DNA of 64,000 nt from assembly GCA_001695595.3 (NCBI GenBank), contig MBPM02000009.1, forward strand, positions 868,001 to 932,000, written 5' to 3'. Position 1 is the stretch's first letter. Each line of letters begins with the position of its first letter. Shown in pieces: positions 10,330-21,600 of this stretch. The position numbers and the translations under genes were made by a program. A model generated the notes under the pieces. That model worked only from the letters and a program-made list of their open reading frames with translations. It was not told the origin of the DNA and did not search any database. This DNA comes from Plasmopara viticola (taxonomy: Eukaryota > Oomycota > Peronosporomycetes > Peronosporales > Peronosporaceae).

Positions 10330-13300
10330 CTTATGCTGACTGCACCTTGGACCGATGCCACTTGCTTGAAGCCAATGCTTGAGTCGTTCAGCGCTAATAG
10401 TTTGTGTCAGCATGTCTGCCAACTGATCCACCGACGACTTGTACTTGACTACGATGATGTCCGGGCCACGTTCTCTGGGATGAATTGGTGACGAATGTCG
10501 AAATGTTTGGTTCTGGCATTGAAGCCCGCGTTGCTAGCAAGCCTAATTGCACCTTCTTTATCTTCCCAAACCAATGTAGTTCCCACTTGCTCATAGCACT
10601 TCTTGAATACAAAGACTTACAGCCATGTACTCTGCTTCCGCCGAGCTCAACGCCACCGTCCTCTGATATTTTGACCTACAAACTACTGGTGTGCCACCAA
10701 TCATTATCATTATCCCGACACAGAGCGCCGGTCATCGGTATCGCTCCCCAATCCGTTTACGTATATGCTGTAACTTGAATCTCGCTAAGGCTGCCGTCGT
10801 TGGTGATTCCAAAGTCCCTCATTGTTTTAATATAACGAAGTATGCGAATAGCGGCCTCGCAATGCTTCTGACTTGGATTCTCTAATAAACGCGACAGCTG
10901 TGTGACCACGTATGCGATATCGGGACGCGTACATTTGTAATGTATATCAAACATCCAATCAGCGACTTATACGGCTTCGATCGCATTTCTTCTCTTGCAC
11001 TATCCGTCGTTGGCGAATGCATCTTTGACAGTTTTAGATCTGATTCGCATGGAAAAAGCCCTGCCCTCGCGTCTATCTGGATGAACCTGTTCACCACGTC
11101 GTCAATGTATCTTACTTGCCGAATTATGAGTGTGCTGCTATTGTGATCATGGTCAATCTCCATTCCAACTACAATTTGGCCTTACCCAATTCCTTCATCT
11201 TGAACGAGTTGCTGAGTGCTGCTTTATGTCGTCAACGTATAGACAAACGCAGACAAAGTTGTCGTTCTTGCCCTTGACGTCAACACACTGATCCGCCCCA
11301 CTACTCCGAATACTCATTCACAGAAAAATGACATGAATTGTCTTGTTCCATGCCCTCGCAGCTTGCTTTAGACCAAAAATCGCTTTGACTAGCTTGCACA
11401 TCATGGTTACAGCATTAACAATTCATCCCGTAAGGCACTTCCATATACTCCTCTTCTTCAATGTCACTGTTCAGGAAGGCTGTGTCGACATCCAGTTGCT
11501 CCGTCACGTATCCATTCGCAACCACCACCGACCGCATAGCCCTTATAGAATTCATGTCGGCCACTAGCGAATATGTCTTGAAGAAATCAATACCAAATTT
11601 CTGTTTGAAGCCCTTGGCAACAAGTCGGGCTTTGTAGTGCACCACTTGTACAAGCTCGTTCCGCTTCTTCGCTAAGACCCGTCGGCACCCGATTGACCGA
11701 ATGTTCACCAACAATAAGCGCGCGCTAAGCGCCAACAGCGATTGCGCGTGGACTTTGAGATCGAGCAAAACTAAGGTTTCCATCGCGAAGACCACGTTCA
11801 CCGCGCAGACATGGAGACAAACAGCCTGGAGTGTCAGCGTCTTCTGATGGAACTACACCACCAACCAGAGTGTGCGTGGAACCATCTGAATTGATCTTTC
11901 GTATCAAGTGATTACCCGTGTCCGCTACAAATACCACACCGTTTGAGTCAACTGCGATCCCCATGGGGGAATCAAAGCGTGCTCCGAGACGGTCGCCATC
12001 AGCCAAACCGGCATGAGGTCTTGCCTATTGGTGCGAAAGCCGTAAAGTTTCTACTCCAGCTCCACAAAGTCCTGATAAACAAGTTACTGTACCATTTTTT
12101 ATTGCTCGAATGCGATAATTACCCGTGTCAGCTACGAATACTTTCGTCTCCGAATTAATTTCAAGAACCGCGATATCTGACGGGTAAGGAAATTGTGCGG
12201 CTGTTCTTCTTACGCACAAGCGTCCATGAGCCGTTTGCTTGATGAGTCCTGAGTTCTCCATTTATCGCCTTCTGCCAGTCATAAGCGTCGTTGCTTTTCA
12301 TCGCTTGCTGGTACGTAGTTGGGGCGTCATCCGCCTCACCAACAATAGCAGCATATGCAAGAGCGCATTCAGCGATAAGTCCGTCTTTATCGACTCTGGC
12401 ACGTTTAGCATTTGTCATTCTCTTCTACTTTGTGCTATTCATCGCCACATAAGCCAATTGTAAGAAAAAAACAGACTCTTTCGAGCGTCTGGTCTGTCCA
12501 GGCTCCGCCTGGAATACTATAAAATCTTCAGCATAATCTTGCGGAGGAGAGTGGTAAGGAGCCAGCTCTAAGCATTGTGTGACTGGGTTGGAAGGATTAA
12601 GTTGTGGTAGTTGGCACAATTCCACTTCTTGTTCCAACTCAACCTCACTCACTTCCACGTCAGGAGCGTAATTTTCGACACCTTTCATTGCCTCTTCTAA
12701 ACCGTGATGTCTTGACATTGGTTGATCGATCGTCAGCGTCCTTGGTAGTGTAGATAATCGTCTTGTGTTGTGGAAAGTCCGTGGTGTATATTTAGCCTAC
12801 TCCACGCTCGTCAAGCCGAGCGGATCGCACTATCTAGACCTTACAATCTTCAAATTCACACACAATATCTTTTTGTGTCTCCGGCATACCCAAGAAACAA
12901 GCACCAAAAGCCTTTAAGGCCGAGTTTTGTTCTATTAATATCGTCGACATGAGCGAAGCCCTGGGATCCAAATACACGTAGATACCCAAGTTCCTACTTG
13001 AGCTTTGAGCCCAATTCGTACGGTGTGCTTGTTGAACGATTGATCAGATACACCGCAAGGCTTACCGCTTCTGCCCACGATCTTGTAGGTACACCCTTCT
13101 AGTGAATCATGCCTCTCGCCTTTTCATAATCGTGAGTTCATTCGCTCTGCAATACCATTTTGTTGCGGGCTATATGGTCCGTGCGCTAATGCATAATACC
13201 ATGTTTGGCACAGATATCGGCAACCTTCTTGTTCACAAACGCTCTCTCGTTGTCGGATCGCAGACACTTCAAACATTCCCCCCATTAATTCACGTAGAGA

Positions 13301-14694
13301 GCTTAGAACTCGATCAGCTTCGAAGTCTCTTCACTTCTGATTTTCATAAGTACGCCGCCACAAATGTCGAATAATCATCCATAAAAGCTCGCACATATCG
13401 TGCGCCACTCTCGAGACCGTCTTCATCGGTCCCATCATGACGTGTGTACGAGTTCCAGGACACTCAATGTCTTTGCAAGCGATCGTGACGGGAATGAATT
13501 AACAGTCAGCTTATAGTTCAGACATCCTCCACACATCTTTTCAATGCCCTGCTTTACCGCCGGCACACCGCTTGTAGCAAGCAGTGTCTTTATCAGGCCG
13601 CTCTTTCTTTAATGTCCCAAGCGAGCGTAGTAAAGCTCTCACTCACTGTTTTCCCAGGCGTATGCCACCAGCCAAACCTCCTCTTGCCCGCAATCCAAAA
13701 CGTACGCTACCCAACTTTCTTGCATTTTGCAATGGCTCGGTGCGTACTCCAAATGATGCATGAAAAGCTTCCAAATTTAACCTTTAAACCACGCTCAGCT
13801 AGCTTGCCAACTCACTTTGATACGCAAGTCGTTTCAAACCAGTAAGCTTGACCATAGACTTGCCAGTCATCTGCAGCTTCTTTCCATCCGCAATAGTGAC
13901 CTCTAGGTCATTGTTCAATATCTCGTAATCAAAGATATCACTTTGATGAGGTGTCATTTCGACGCGGCTCCGCTATCGATGAGCCAGTCGTCACAGTGCC
14001 TTTCACCAGCAGCAAACACAGCACCATCTTCATCAAATCCGTTTCGTTTTCTACAGTTTTGCTTGAAATGTCCAAATTGCTCACACTAAAAGCACTTGCC
14101 CTTCAATCCATCGCCAATCTTCCGCAGACCGCTCCCTTTGCAGCCATTGAATTGCCCCCCCTTGAACCGTCCCGCGTTCACCTTGAACGCGCGCTCCAGA
14201 GATTCCTTCTTTTCCAGTCGTTCATACTCCTTTAAAAGCTTTTCTTTCACCTCAATCAATGTCACGTCCTTGGAGTTCTCCACAATCGATGAGATAATCT
14301 CGTACTCTGGAGGAAGACTACTCAGCAAAATCCCAAGTTGGTGAGCCTCGTCCAGCGGCTCTCCCAAAGTATGAAGCCCCATGATAAGCTCGTCGAAGCC
14401 GTCCAGGTGCATCGTCTTTGTTACACCATCAGCCATCTTGAAGTCATACAGACGATAGGTCATCGACACCCAATTGTGCAATATCGAGCGGTTGTAGAAA
14501 TCACGCAGTGTACTCCATGCCATGTTAGCTATCGTAGCCGACCGAATCTTTGTATGATGCTCAATCGTCACACCCTGGGCAATCATCCCAAGAGCCTCCA
14601 TGTCCTTAAGCACCCACGACTCGGTCATCTCCGCCTCAGGCTTGACCAATTCCACGTGCGTCAGCAGATTCTTCCTTGCCAGTCCGCATGGCAA
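10330..14694 (-). pseudogene. Copia gag-pol remnants
   Basis: The gag frame (14694-14086, 202 codons) is the best preserved part. It has a UBN2/retrotransposon gag fold with the family sequences LRDFYNRS, DGFDELIMGL, LLSSLPPEYE and SSIVENS. A protease-like DSGA signature follows near 13965-13985. The integrase region (about 13900-12700) is heavily shifted. Reverse transcriptase pieces are at 12418-12225 (QKAINGELRTHQANGSWTLV), 11710-11415 (YKARLVAKGFKQKFG and a QLDVDTAFLNSDIEEE active-site-proximal segment), and 11163-10757 (RYIDDVV, SKPYKSLIGCLIY, TRPDIAYVVTQLSRL). RNase H traces lie below 10760. The element cannot encode a working polyprotein. Confidence 0.85.
11690..12220 (-). pseudogene. 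Captured NHL-repeat gene fragment inside the Copia reverse transcriptase
   Basis: Two adjacent minus-strand frames encode NHL beta-propeller blades: FPYPSDIAVLEINSETKVFV with ADTGNYRIRAI (in 12220-12025), and SPMGIAVDSNGVVFVADTGN with HLIRKI plus a start of a further blade, SPRAIAV (in 12006-11720). A frameshift separates them near 12010-12030. The segment interrupts the Copia polyprotein between its NGSWTLV motif and its SIGCRRVLAKK motif, which are nearly adjacent in the related element at 60440-60510. The piece is therefore a cellular gene fragment of about 0.5 kb carried in the retroelement in sense orientation. No introns are seen. The parental NHL gene is not in the window. Confidence 0.75.
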
Positions 14695-14800
14695 ACTTCT
14701 AGTTTAAAAAATTTCTTCACTACCTTGGAGGACTTAAACTTGTCATTGGAGAGGCGTGTATGTAGAGGTGCTTGACAGTCTCGTGCGGTTGTTAGGCTAT

Positions 14801-15049
14801 TGAAAAGGTGTGCGTCCGAGAAGGTAGAATGCGAAGTGAATTCATTTAGGTCCTCAGTTCGCTATGTGCTAACTCTAAGCCTAAACTTCTAGAATTTTCT
14901 AGATGCTACTTTGTGACGTCATCCAATGACGCCATTCCAGTGACGTCAGCCTGCGACGTCATGACTTTACCGGTAACGGCCGCAATTGTGTCCGTAACTC
15001 TGTGTCGTCAATCGCCTGTCCCACATGTATTCAGCGGTGTATAGCAACA
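14801..15049 (-). repeat. Copia 5' LTR (right copy)
   Basis: Partner of 10088-10325. It contains several gtgacgtca-type repeats (around 14908-14960), which are cAMP-response-element-like palindromes and may be part of the LTR promoter. A related LTR-like fragment is seen near 57165-57315. Confidence 0.7.
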
Positions 15050-15176
15050 AGCAGCGGACATAAAAAGAAATGAGCGGTCACACCGATTAATGTTTTACTT
15101 GGATATTTGAGTAATCAGGTCGAACATTTTGTAAAGCCTTCATACCCATTGACGTACGACAATTAATACTAGAATG

Positions 15177-15790
15177 CCTGGCGATAGCCATCACGGTAAA
15201 AGTACGACCCAGCTTCTGCATTCTTATAAGCACTGCCGTGTGTGGAATGGGCAAATCAAGAATCGAGTCCGGGCTTAATTGGTTGAGTTCAATGCACGAT
15301 GCAAAGTCTACTTGGTTAGTTGCTCGGTAGGCACTAACTTTGACTAGACCATCAATTCGAGGTCGTTATCTTTAAAATTGATCCAATGCTCTGGAACAGG
15401 CAATATATTCCGCTCGAACATGTGTATTGTCGTTTTCATTGGAAATTACTTGTTTTGAGCGAAAAAATTTAGCGTAAGACTCTTGAATCAGCTGCCTAAA
15501 TGTCCGGTACAATGCTTAGCATTGCCGTTTAAGATGCATTTAGTAGGATGAGACGTCTTGCGCTTTCAACTTTGATTTCAGTGTCGTTTATTTTGCTTGA
15601 AGCTTTACTGTCAAAAGTGAGGGGTATGTCAAACAAGCGATTAATGCGCTAGGAAGCTCGGTGCCGAGTCAGTGATGTTAATTTGAAGCCGATTTTATCT
15701 TAGTCCTTTAAGTGCTGCTTGCCGCACGTTAAGCGCTAAATTTGAAAAGGTAGAAAGATAAAAAGAGGCAGCCGCCGTTACAATATGTGA
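15177..15790 (-). pseudogene. Wrecked paralogue of the WY effector at 6566-7447
   Basis: The segment aligns with the sense (minus) sequence of the intact effector from its start region to roughly residue 215. Shared landmarks as given on the plus strand are gatgagacgtcttgcgctttc/tt, ccgatgc or ccaatgctctggaacaggcaa, gaagctcggtgccga, and gttgaatgtacgatgcaa / gttcaatgcacgatgcaa. Multiple indels and stops break the frame and the last third is missing. It lies just outside the 5' LTR of the minus-strand Copia element, which may have truncated it. It is not expected to make protein. Confidence 0.8.
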
Positions 15791-18180
15791 TGTCATGAGA
15801 ATAACATTCAGCTCTGGCGGAAATCTCAATAATATTAATCGCCCATTTCTAGGACTGACTTTCGTACCGCTACATTTCCGGGCCAACCTACCTAAATATC
15901 AGGATCGGGGCAGAAGTCACACTTTGCGGCGTGATTGCTCCCTATCTCCGATTTTCGGATTCTTATCATAAAAGTTTACAATGCTTTTGCATTCGTTCGT
16001 ATGTACGTTCACCGTTCATCTACGTAATAGTGTCGTTTTAGTAGCAAGTGGACTATGCTTGAAATTAAAACTGCAATATATGACAAGCTATAGCTATAAG
16101 GAGCACGCACATTGGAAGCTCAAAGTATAGATAGAAACAAGATGACGAGCTCGTATCTGTAGCGGCAATTGAACCTGCAGGTAAGGGACTTGCGGGGTTC
16201 TTGATATAAATGATTAGGTTTCGTGCATTAAAGCTAATTCACGCCAAGTAGTCACCCCAAACCACGAAATTATACAACTTTTAGCTTTGTGGGATGCGGC
16301 TTCAGTCGTGCTACACTGAGTTGTGCCTTTGTCGATGGCGACGTGTGATAACTCGTCGCTTTTTACCACGAAATTGAATTAACCCGAAGCATTATTCGGT
16401 CTTTTGCGTGAGGGGCTCAGCTTGCCATTGTAGCAATTGTTGTCGATTAGTATAACATCAACTTGACGCTTCGTCATGTAGCTCCAGGTAGCTGAACGTA
16501 GATGCCGTGTATCATATCTCGTTTCAAGATGAAAGAGCTATGGCATCTTGCTCACGGTTTAAATGCGGCGCAATCGGTTCTATTCTTTTCGACAACGTCT
16601 TCGTGGCAACGGGTAACATTGGGAACTTCCATTATATGTTCGCTTTTATTTACAAGCTTGTAAAGTTTTTTTTATTACAAAGTCAGCGCCTTGACCATGT
16701 ATGACTTGTCGTATTTAAAAAGTCGCCAAAGCCGCTCTCGATCAAAAGGAACAGTCATCTTCAGTATACGGTTTGGGTTTTGTACCAGCTCACACCTGGT
16801 TGTATGATCAGTCATCCTCAAACGACCCGACGTGCTTAACGTCGAAAGAGTTTATAGATGTCATCGATGCAAACCATAATCATTTCGATCGCCGCAATCT
16901 TAAAGAGCGGCTACAAATTGTCAATACTGGCCTTCATGTGCGGTAAATAGACGTTTCTACTTTGGTTCGGATTTGCAGAGCAATTTTGCACTCTTGCTTG
17001 CTATCTAAGGTCTTGTTGTATCGTGCTTTTGAGCGCAACTCGAGTGCAGACGACAAGTGGAATTTAATGGTGATCGAAATCGTGTTTGTCGGCATGGCAC
17101 GCAGACTTGCTTCAAAAACTATTCTGTCGGCTAGTGAAGCTGTCAAAAGATTGGTCTTTGTACGATAAGTATCTGTATTCCTTGTAATATCATATTGTGA
17201 ACAGAAAATGCTGGCATTAGTAATAATGAATTTAAAATTGTTATCACCAAAATTTCAAGGTTTTCTATGTAAAATTTAATGGCCTTCACATATCCCTTAA
17301 TGACTTTTCTGTCACTAGGCAACCATAACATCTCGCCGCTTTATCATACGAGAACGTCTCGACTGCATGTTAGTGTGCCACTGGCGAGCTCAGATTAGTA
17401 TTTTCAGCAAAGTACACCTTAAGCCACCCAAAAGGCAAATCACATGTTAAAACTCATCAGGGCCGACGTATTTACGACAATTAAAGGGCGGCAGTAACGT
17501 TTTTCCTCGCCTATTACTCGACGTAAAATGCTTAGATTTTTTTTGCTTTACGTACCCCGTATTCGCGAAGTGCATATCTACGTTTTAATACTATTAAGCA
17601 TAACAGGTATGCATAGTAGTAAGACATACGTAACGATTTGCTAACGATTTCGAAGAACGAACACGTATCGACTTATGCGATCAACGACTCGTGAGGGTAT
17701 ATGAAGTGGCAAACTCTGAGAAAAACACGACAATACCAAGACGATCCGGTCCCCAATAAGACGACACTCTTCCAGCCATTGCACTCATTGACAAATACTA
17801 AAACGGCATTAACATGTAAGCTGGAACGATTTGGCGATGGATGAAGTGCGTGAGGACCACTTGTTTTCCAAGCGGATTCTGTGCGCAAATTTAATTTTAT
17901 GCACCGCGGTATGTTTCCGCTACTGAACTTTACAAGCTGAAGTAGACAATCATACGGCTGCTATATATTGCATGAATATAAGGTTTTAGAGATGACGGGC
18001 GCTGTAGATTTGTAATGAATCTTTCTTACCAAGAAAAAGAGTGAGTTATCGTGCCCTTTTCCTACCGTCAGAGCCTTTCATGGTAAAGGCGTGTTTGAAG
18101 GTATGCGTGTGCATAGGATGAGCGAGGATCACCTTTGCTCGCCCCACTCTTCAATCGACGTGCAAGGGAGAGCACAGTCA
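15791..18180. other. Gene-poor stretch
   Basis: No confident gene is seen over 2.4 kb. Short open frames at 16507-16704 and 16962-17168 have no recognisable domains. Parts of 16900-17130 resemble 5505-5800 in the same orientation at low identity, consistent with remnants of an old repeat. Confidence 0.4.
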
Positions 18181-18453
18181 ATGCGTGCGGGCTACATTCT
18201 CCTCGCGACGCTTGTTTGCATCACTGGTAGCTCTTCAATCAAAGAGACAAACACGATACGTCGGACGGCCGTCGTTGACGATGAAGCAAGGTTTTCGTAT
18301 GCATCGCTGACTGCGTTGGATAAAAGGACGTTGAGCAAGCTCAAGGCACAGAGCGCGTCGAGTGTGCAGAAGACTGGAATCATGAACCAGCAACATTATA
18401 ATCGTCTCAAAAGTCTCTTTAGCCTACGAGTTTCCAATAAGAATAAACCTTGA
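18181..18453 (+). CDS. Small secreted protein (90 aa), possible short RxLR-like effector
   Basis: An upstream in-frame ATG exists at 18091, but the ATG at 18181 gives a proper signal peptide (MRAGYILLATLVCITGSSS) and is preferred. The mature part is about 70 residues, basic and Ser/Lys-rich. Directly after the signal peptide are IRRTAVV and then DDEAR, which sit where RxLR and dEER motifs sit in downy mildew effectors but do not match them strictly. There is no WY unit and no cysteine in the mature part. The gene is convergent with the large VPS13 gene, whose stop codon lies about 180 bp away. It could be a truncated effector; function is unknown. Confidence 0.5.
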   Translation: MRAGYILLATLVCITGSSSIKETNTIRRTAVVDDEARFSYASLTALDKRTLSKLKAQSASSVQKTGIMNQQHYNRLKSLFSLRVSNKNKP

Positions 18454-18636
18454 CACAGCAAGTACAGCTACCGACATAATGTTAATGCTATATTTAAACA
18501 CATCAATGTGAAGTCCGATGGTATCCTTTCATCTAACAAAGCTCTCAAATCTGTCCGTCGCTGTACTATCATTCTCCATCACTTCCATTGCTTCCATCAT
18601 AGAATAAATAAATAAAGACACAGACACACGCCAACT

Positions 18637-21600
18637 TCACTGCACAGCACACTGCCGTGACCCAAACACGCGATTCTTGTCCGCCACTTCAGGACGCAAT
18701 CGACGCGCTTCTGCCAACAACAAGTTGGCTCGTCGACGGCGACGCCACCACAATTGCAGCAAGACCACGGCCTTGTGGTCAATGCGTTCCTGCTCTTCCA
18801 ACGGCACGGACCCAGGCCCGTAGACCGTCAAGAGCCCAAGGCCACGCTGATCAAACTCCCGCGGTTTTCGAACAATCACTTTGGTCATGGTCCGTTCTTC
18901 GGCGGCATCAAACGCATCCACTTCTTCAATCACCGCGCGTTGAAACGCCACGACGTCCTCTTCAAAAGCCTTGCGACGACTTTCCGGGACGAACGGCATC
19001 ACGAGGGCCCCAAAAATGCCCGTGGCACCCGCGACAATCTCGTAACTCGCACTGATCGTATTCATGGCCAAGGAACGGACACCAAGGTACGTGCCACTAA
19101 TGAGTTCCAAGGGACTCCCGGACGCCAAGCCACGGGCAGGCAACCGCACGAGTTCCACAATGCCATGCCCCAATCGGTAGACGATCCGGAACGGATTGGC
19201 ATACACCGACACGGTGTGCAAGCCACGGAGGACGAGAATCACGGCTTGTTGCGAGTACCGTCGCGTGATCTTTTGGACCACACTGCTCTGGGATTCGTAC
19301 AAGTGCGTAAACGAGAGTTTTGTCAAGTACAAGCGGAAATCCTTGACATTCGACTCGGGCAAGTGCACGGCCAAGCGACGGCCCGACGGCCCGAGGGTCT
19401 TGATGTGCCGTCCACCGTTCAATTCCATGCTAAACTTGATCCGAATCGCTTCGATCGAGAGCTCTTCAATGTACACGCCACTCGCGTCGCCCCCCGTGGC
19501 ACTCGCGGCCCCCACGCCACTGCGTTCGTCGGCCCCCGTTCGCGCCACGAGGGCTTCCGTGTTCAATCCAGTCGCATAATCCACTTGCGTATTGACAATG
19601 TCTTCAAACGCATGGTGCGTCGTCAGGCCTTCCAAGCCTTGAAACACACTGATGAGATTCACGACAAACTTCTCGTCCGTCGACACTTCGAGCTCTTGCA
19701 TAATAAATTCAATCAACTCGTAATGAATGAAATCCCCTGCGTGGCAGCTCGCGTTCCACAACATGCGAAACTCCACGACGCTCACACTCGTCGTCTCGAA
19801 TTCATTGAATAGACCACGGTAGCGATAGTTGACAAAACTCCGCCACCGATCGCGCAAGCGCACGGACACACCTTGCTTCACTTGATGAACCTTGGGCCCC
19901 AACACGACTTCACTCTCCATCTGGTTATCCATCTGCAAGTTGCCAAGCGAAAAGATCACTTCACTACTGCCCCCGGCACTCGAGTAGAGCAACCCCAGCC
20001 GTTGCATGGTAAGGTACGCGACTTCGACCATACTGGCGTTGGCATTGTGGAGAAACGACAGGCCAATGCTTGGCACGATCACGCTCAGATTGTACACGCC
20101 CGTCACGTGCTCGTGTTTGCGAACCAGGGTCCGAAACTTGAGCGCCACCAGCACTTCGCCCACGACCGTGCCACTCGCCGGGTCTCGCAGTTCCCACCAA
20201 TGCCCTTCCACGCGTCCAAGCGACCGCCGCGCTTGTTCTGCCGCGCTGTACGAGAGGGCAATCGATCGGTTGGCCCCGACGCCCAGGCGCGTCCATGCTT
20301 TCTTTGGAAGCTTGATCTCAACAGTCCCCGTCGCGCGGTCCTCCTTATTGTCCTCACGACCCTCCTCGTCATCCAAGGGCCCCGACGACGCAGACGAATC
20401 GCTCACACGGACATTCTCACCCACTTGCATTGCGCCGAATGCGGACGACAGGTCGCTATCATATCGATAGAACGGAAGACTGCGACCCGACGCCATCGTG
20501 TCGGGAGTTTCGCTCGCGACAGCGTGACCCCGTGCCGTCGGAGAAGGGACGGGCGAGTACATGATCTTAAACGACGACGAATGGTCTTCACCTCTTGGAC
20601 TACCACACTCGTCCAGCTCGGTCTCGTGCAATCCAAGCTTGGCACTCGCGTCGCCAAGTCCCGCGTGACGACTGCTGTGACACGAACTATCCTCGTCAAT
20701 GCCAATCGACGACATGGGCACCACCTTGTCGTGCTCGCGTGGATTCGTAAACAAGTTGAGCGTCAGTTTTCGAGGACGCACGTCACATGGAAACTCGAGA
20801 TCCGAGTCGAAACGATACACGTGCGCGGTTTTCAACTCTTTCGACACTGCCGATTTTGCCTAGACACAACACCACGTTAATCATCACCAACCACGACCGA
20901 CACTACGCTCCACTCAACGTACAGCCTGAGTGTCCGTTTCCGCCACCAACTCGGCCGTCGAATCGGGTTGAAGCTTCACCTCCGTCTGAAGACGCACGGC
21001 AATGAGCTTGACTTCGAGGAAATACCGCGGTGGTTTATCCTTGTCATGATCACGAAAGACCAACACGCGAGATGCGCGGTCGACAATGATATCGCCCGTA
21101 ATCGTCTTGGAGTTACTCCCAAACATGCGAGACCGTAACGCATCAATGTTCCGCTCTCGGTCCAAGTTTGCAAAGTCATAGACACCATAGTTTCGCGAAA
21201 CCATCTTGACCCGACCGACGTGACTCCCGGTTCGACAAGCCACGCGCCTACAAGCAAATCGCCTCCGTCAGTCCTTTTCAAGCAAGAATCAATACACATT
21301 TTGACTTAAAACGTACCAAGGGCCATCGGGTTTCACCCATGCAAAAGGAAGAAACTCATGACAACGGATCACAACAGGATCCTCTGCGTGATGCACTTGA
21401 CTCACGTAGACGTCCGAACTCGATTCGTTCCGAATCATATACAGAGGCGGATCATCGTGCAACAGCGTCACGACGATCGTGGGGCCCATGTTGGTGATCC
21501 GAACTTTGACTCGGGGCATGTCGGCTTCACTCCGTCGAAAACCGTCCGGGTGAGGGATCACGCTCTCGCACGCATCGCGCCACGACTCCGTCACGGATCC

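Larger units (their letters stand above)
10088..15049 (-). mobile_element. Copia LTR retrotransposon, decayed, minus strand
   Basis: Two long direct repeats (about 10088-10325 and 14801-15049) bracket gag-pol remnants in Copia order on the minus strand: gag, protease, integrase region, reverse transcriptase, RNase H. Read on the minus strand the right LTR begins TGTTG and ends about CA, as is usual for Copia. LTR ends are approximate, and no convincing target-site duplication was found. The coding region carries many frameshifts. It also contains a foreign NHL-repeat segment at about 11690-12220. The gag is clearly related to that of the plus-strand element at 57667-62036, so the two belong to related families. 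Confidence 0.85.

Noticed and set aside
11725..12261. An independent NHL-domain gene
   Set aside because: Both edges continue directly into Copia reverse transcriptase sequence on the same strand, and the NHL part itself is frameshifted.
16507..17168. Inverted copy of the 5860-5900 region near 16700-16752
   Set aside because: A short inverted match (about 30 bases) exists, but it does not extend, and the neighbouring similarity is in direct orientation; it was too weak to annotate as a repeat.
18657..20880. Long plus-strand open frames (up to 352 codons) antisense to the VPS13 gene, also at 21667-22605 and 27229-28089
   Set aside because: They are shadows of the GC-rich VPS13 exons; their translations are Arg/His/Pro-rich and show no domains, while the minus-strand reading has coherent domains and intron phases.
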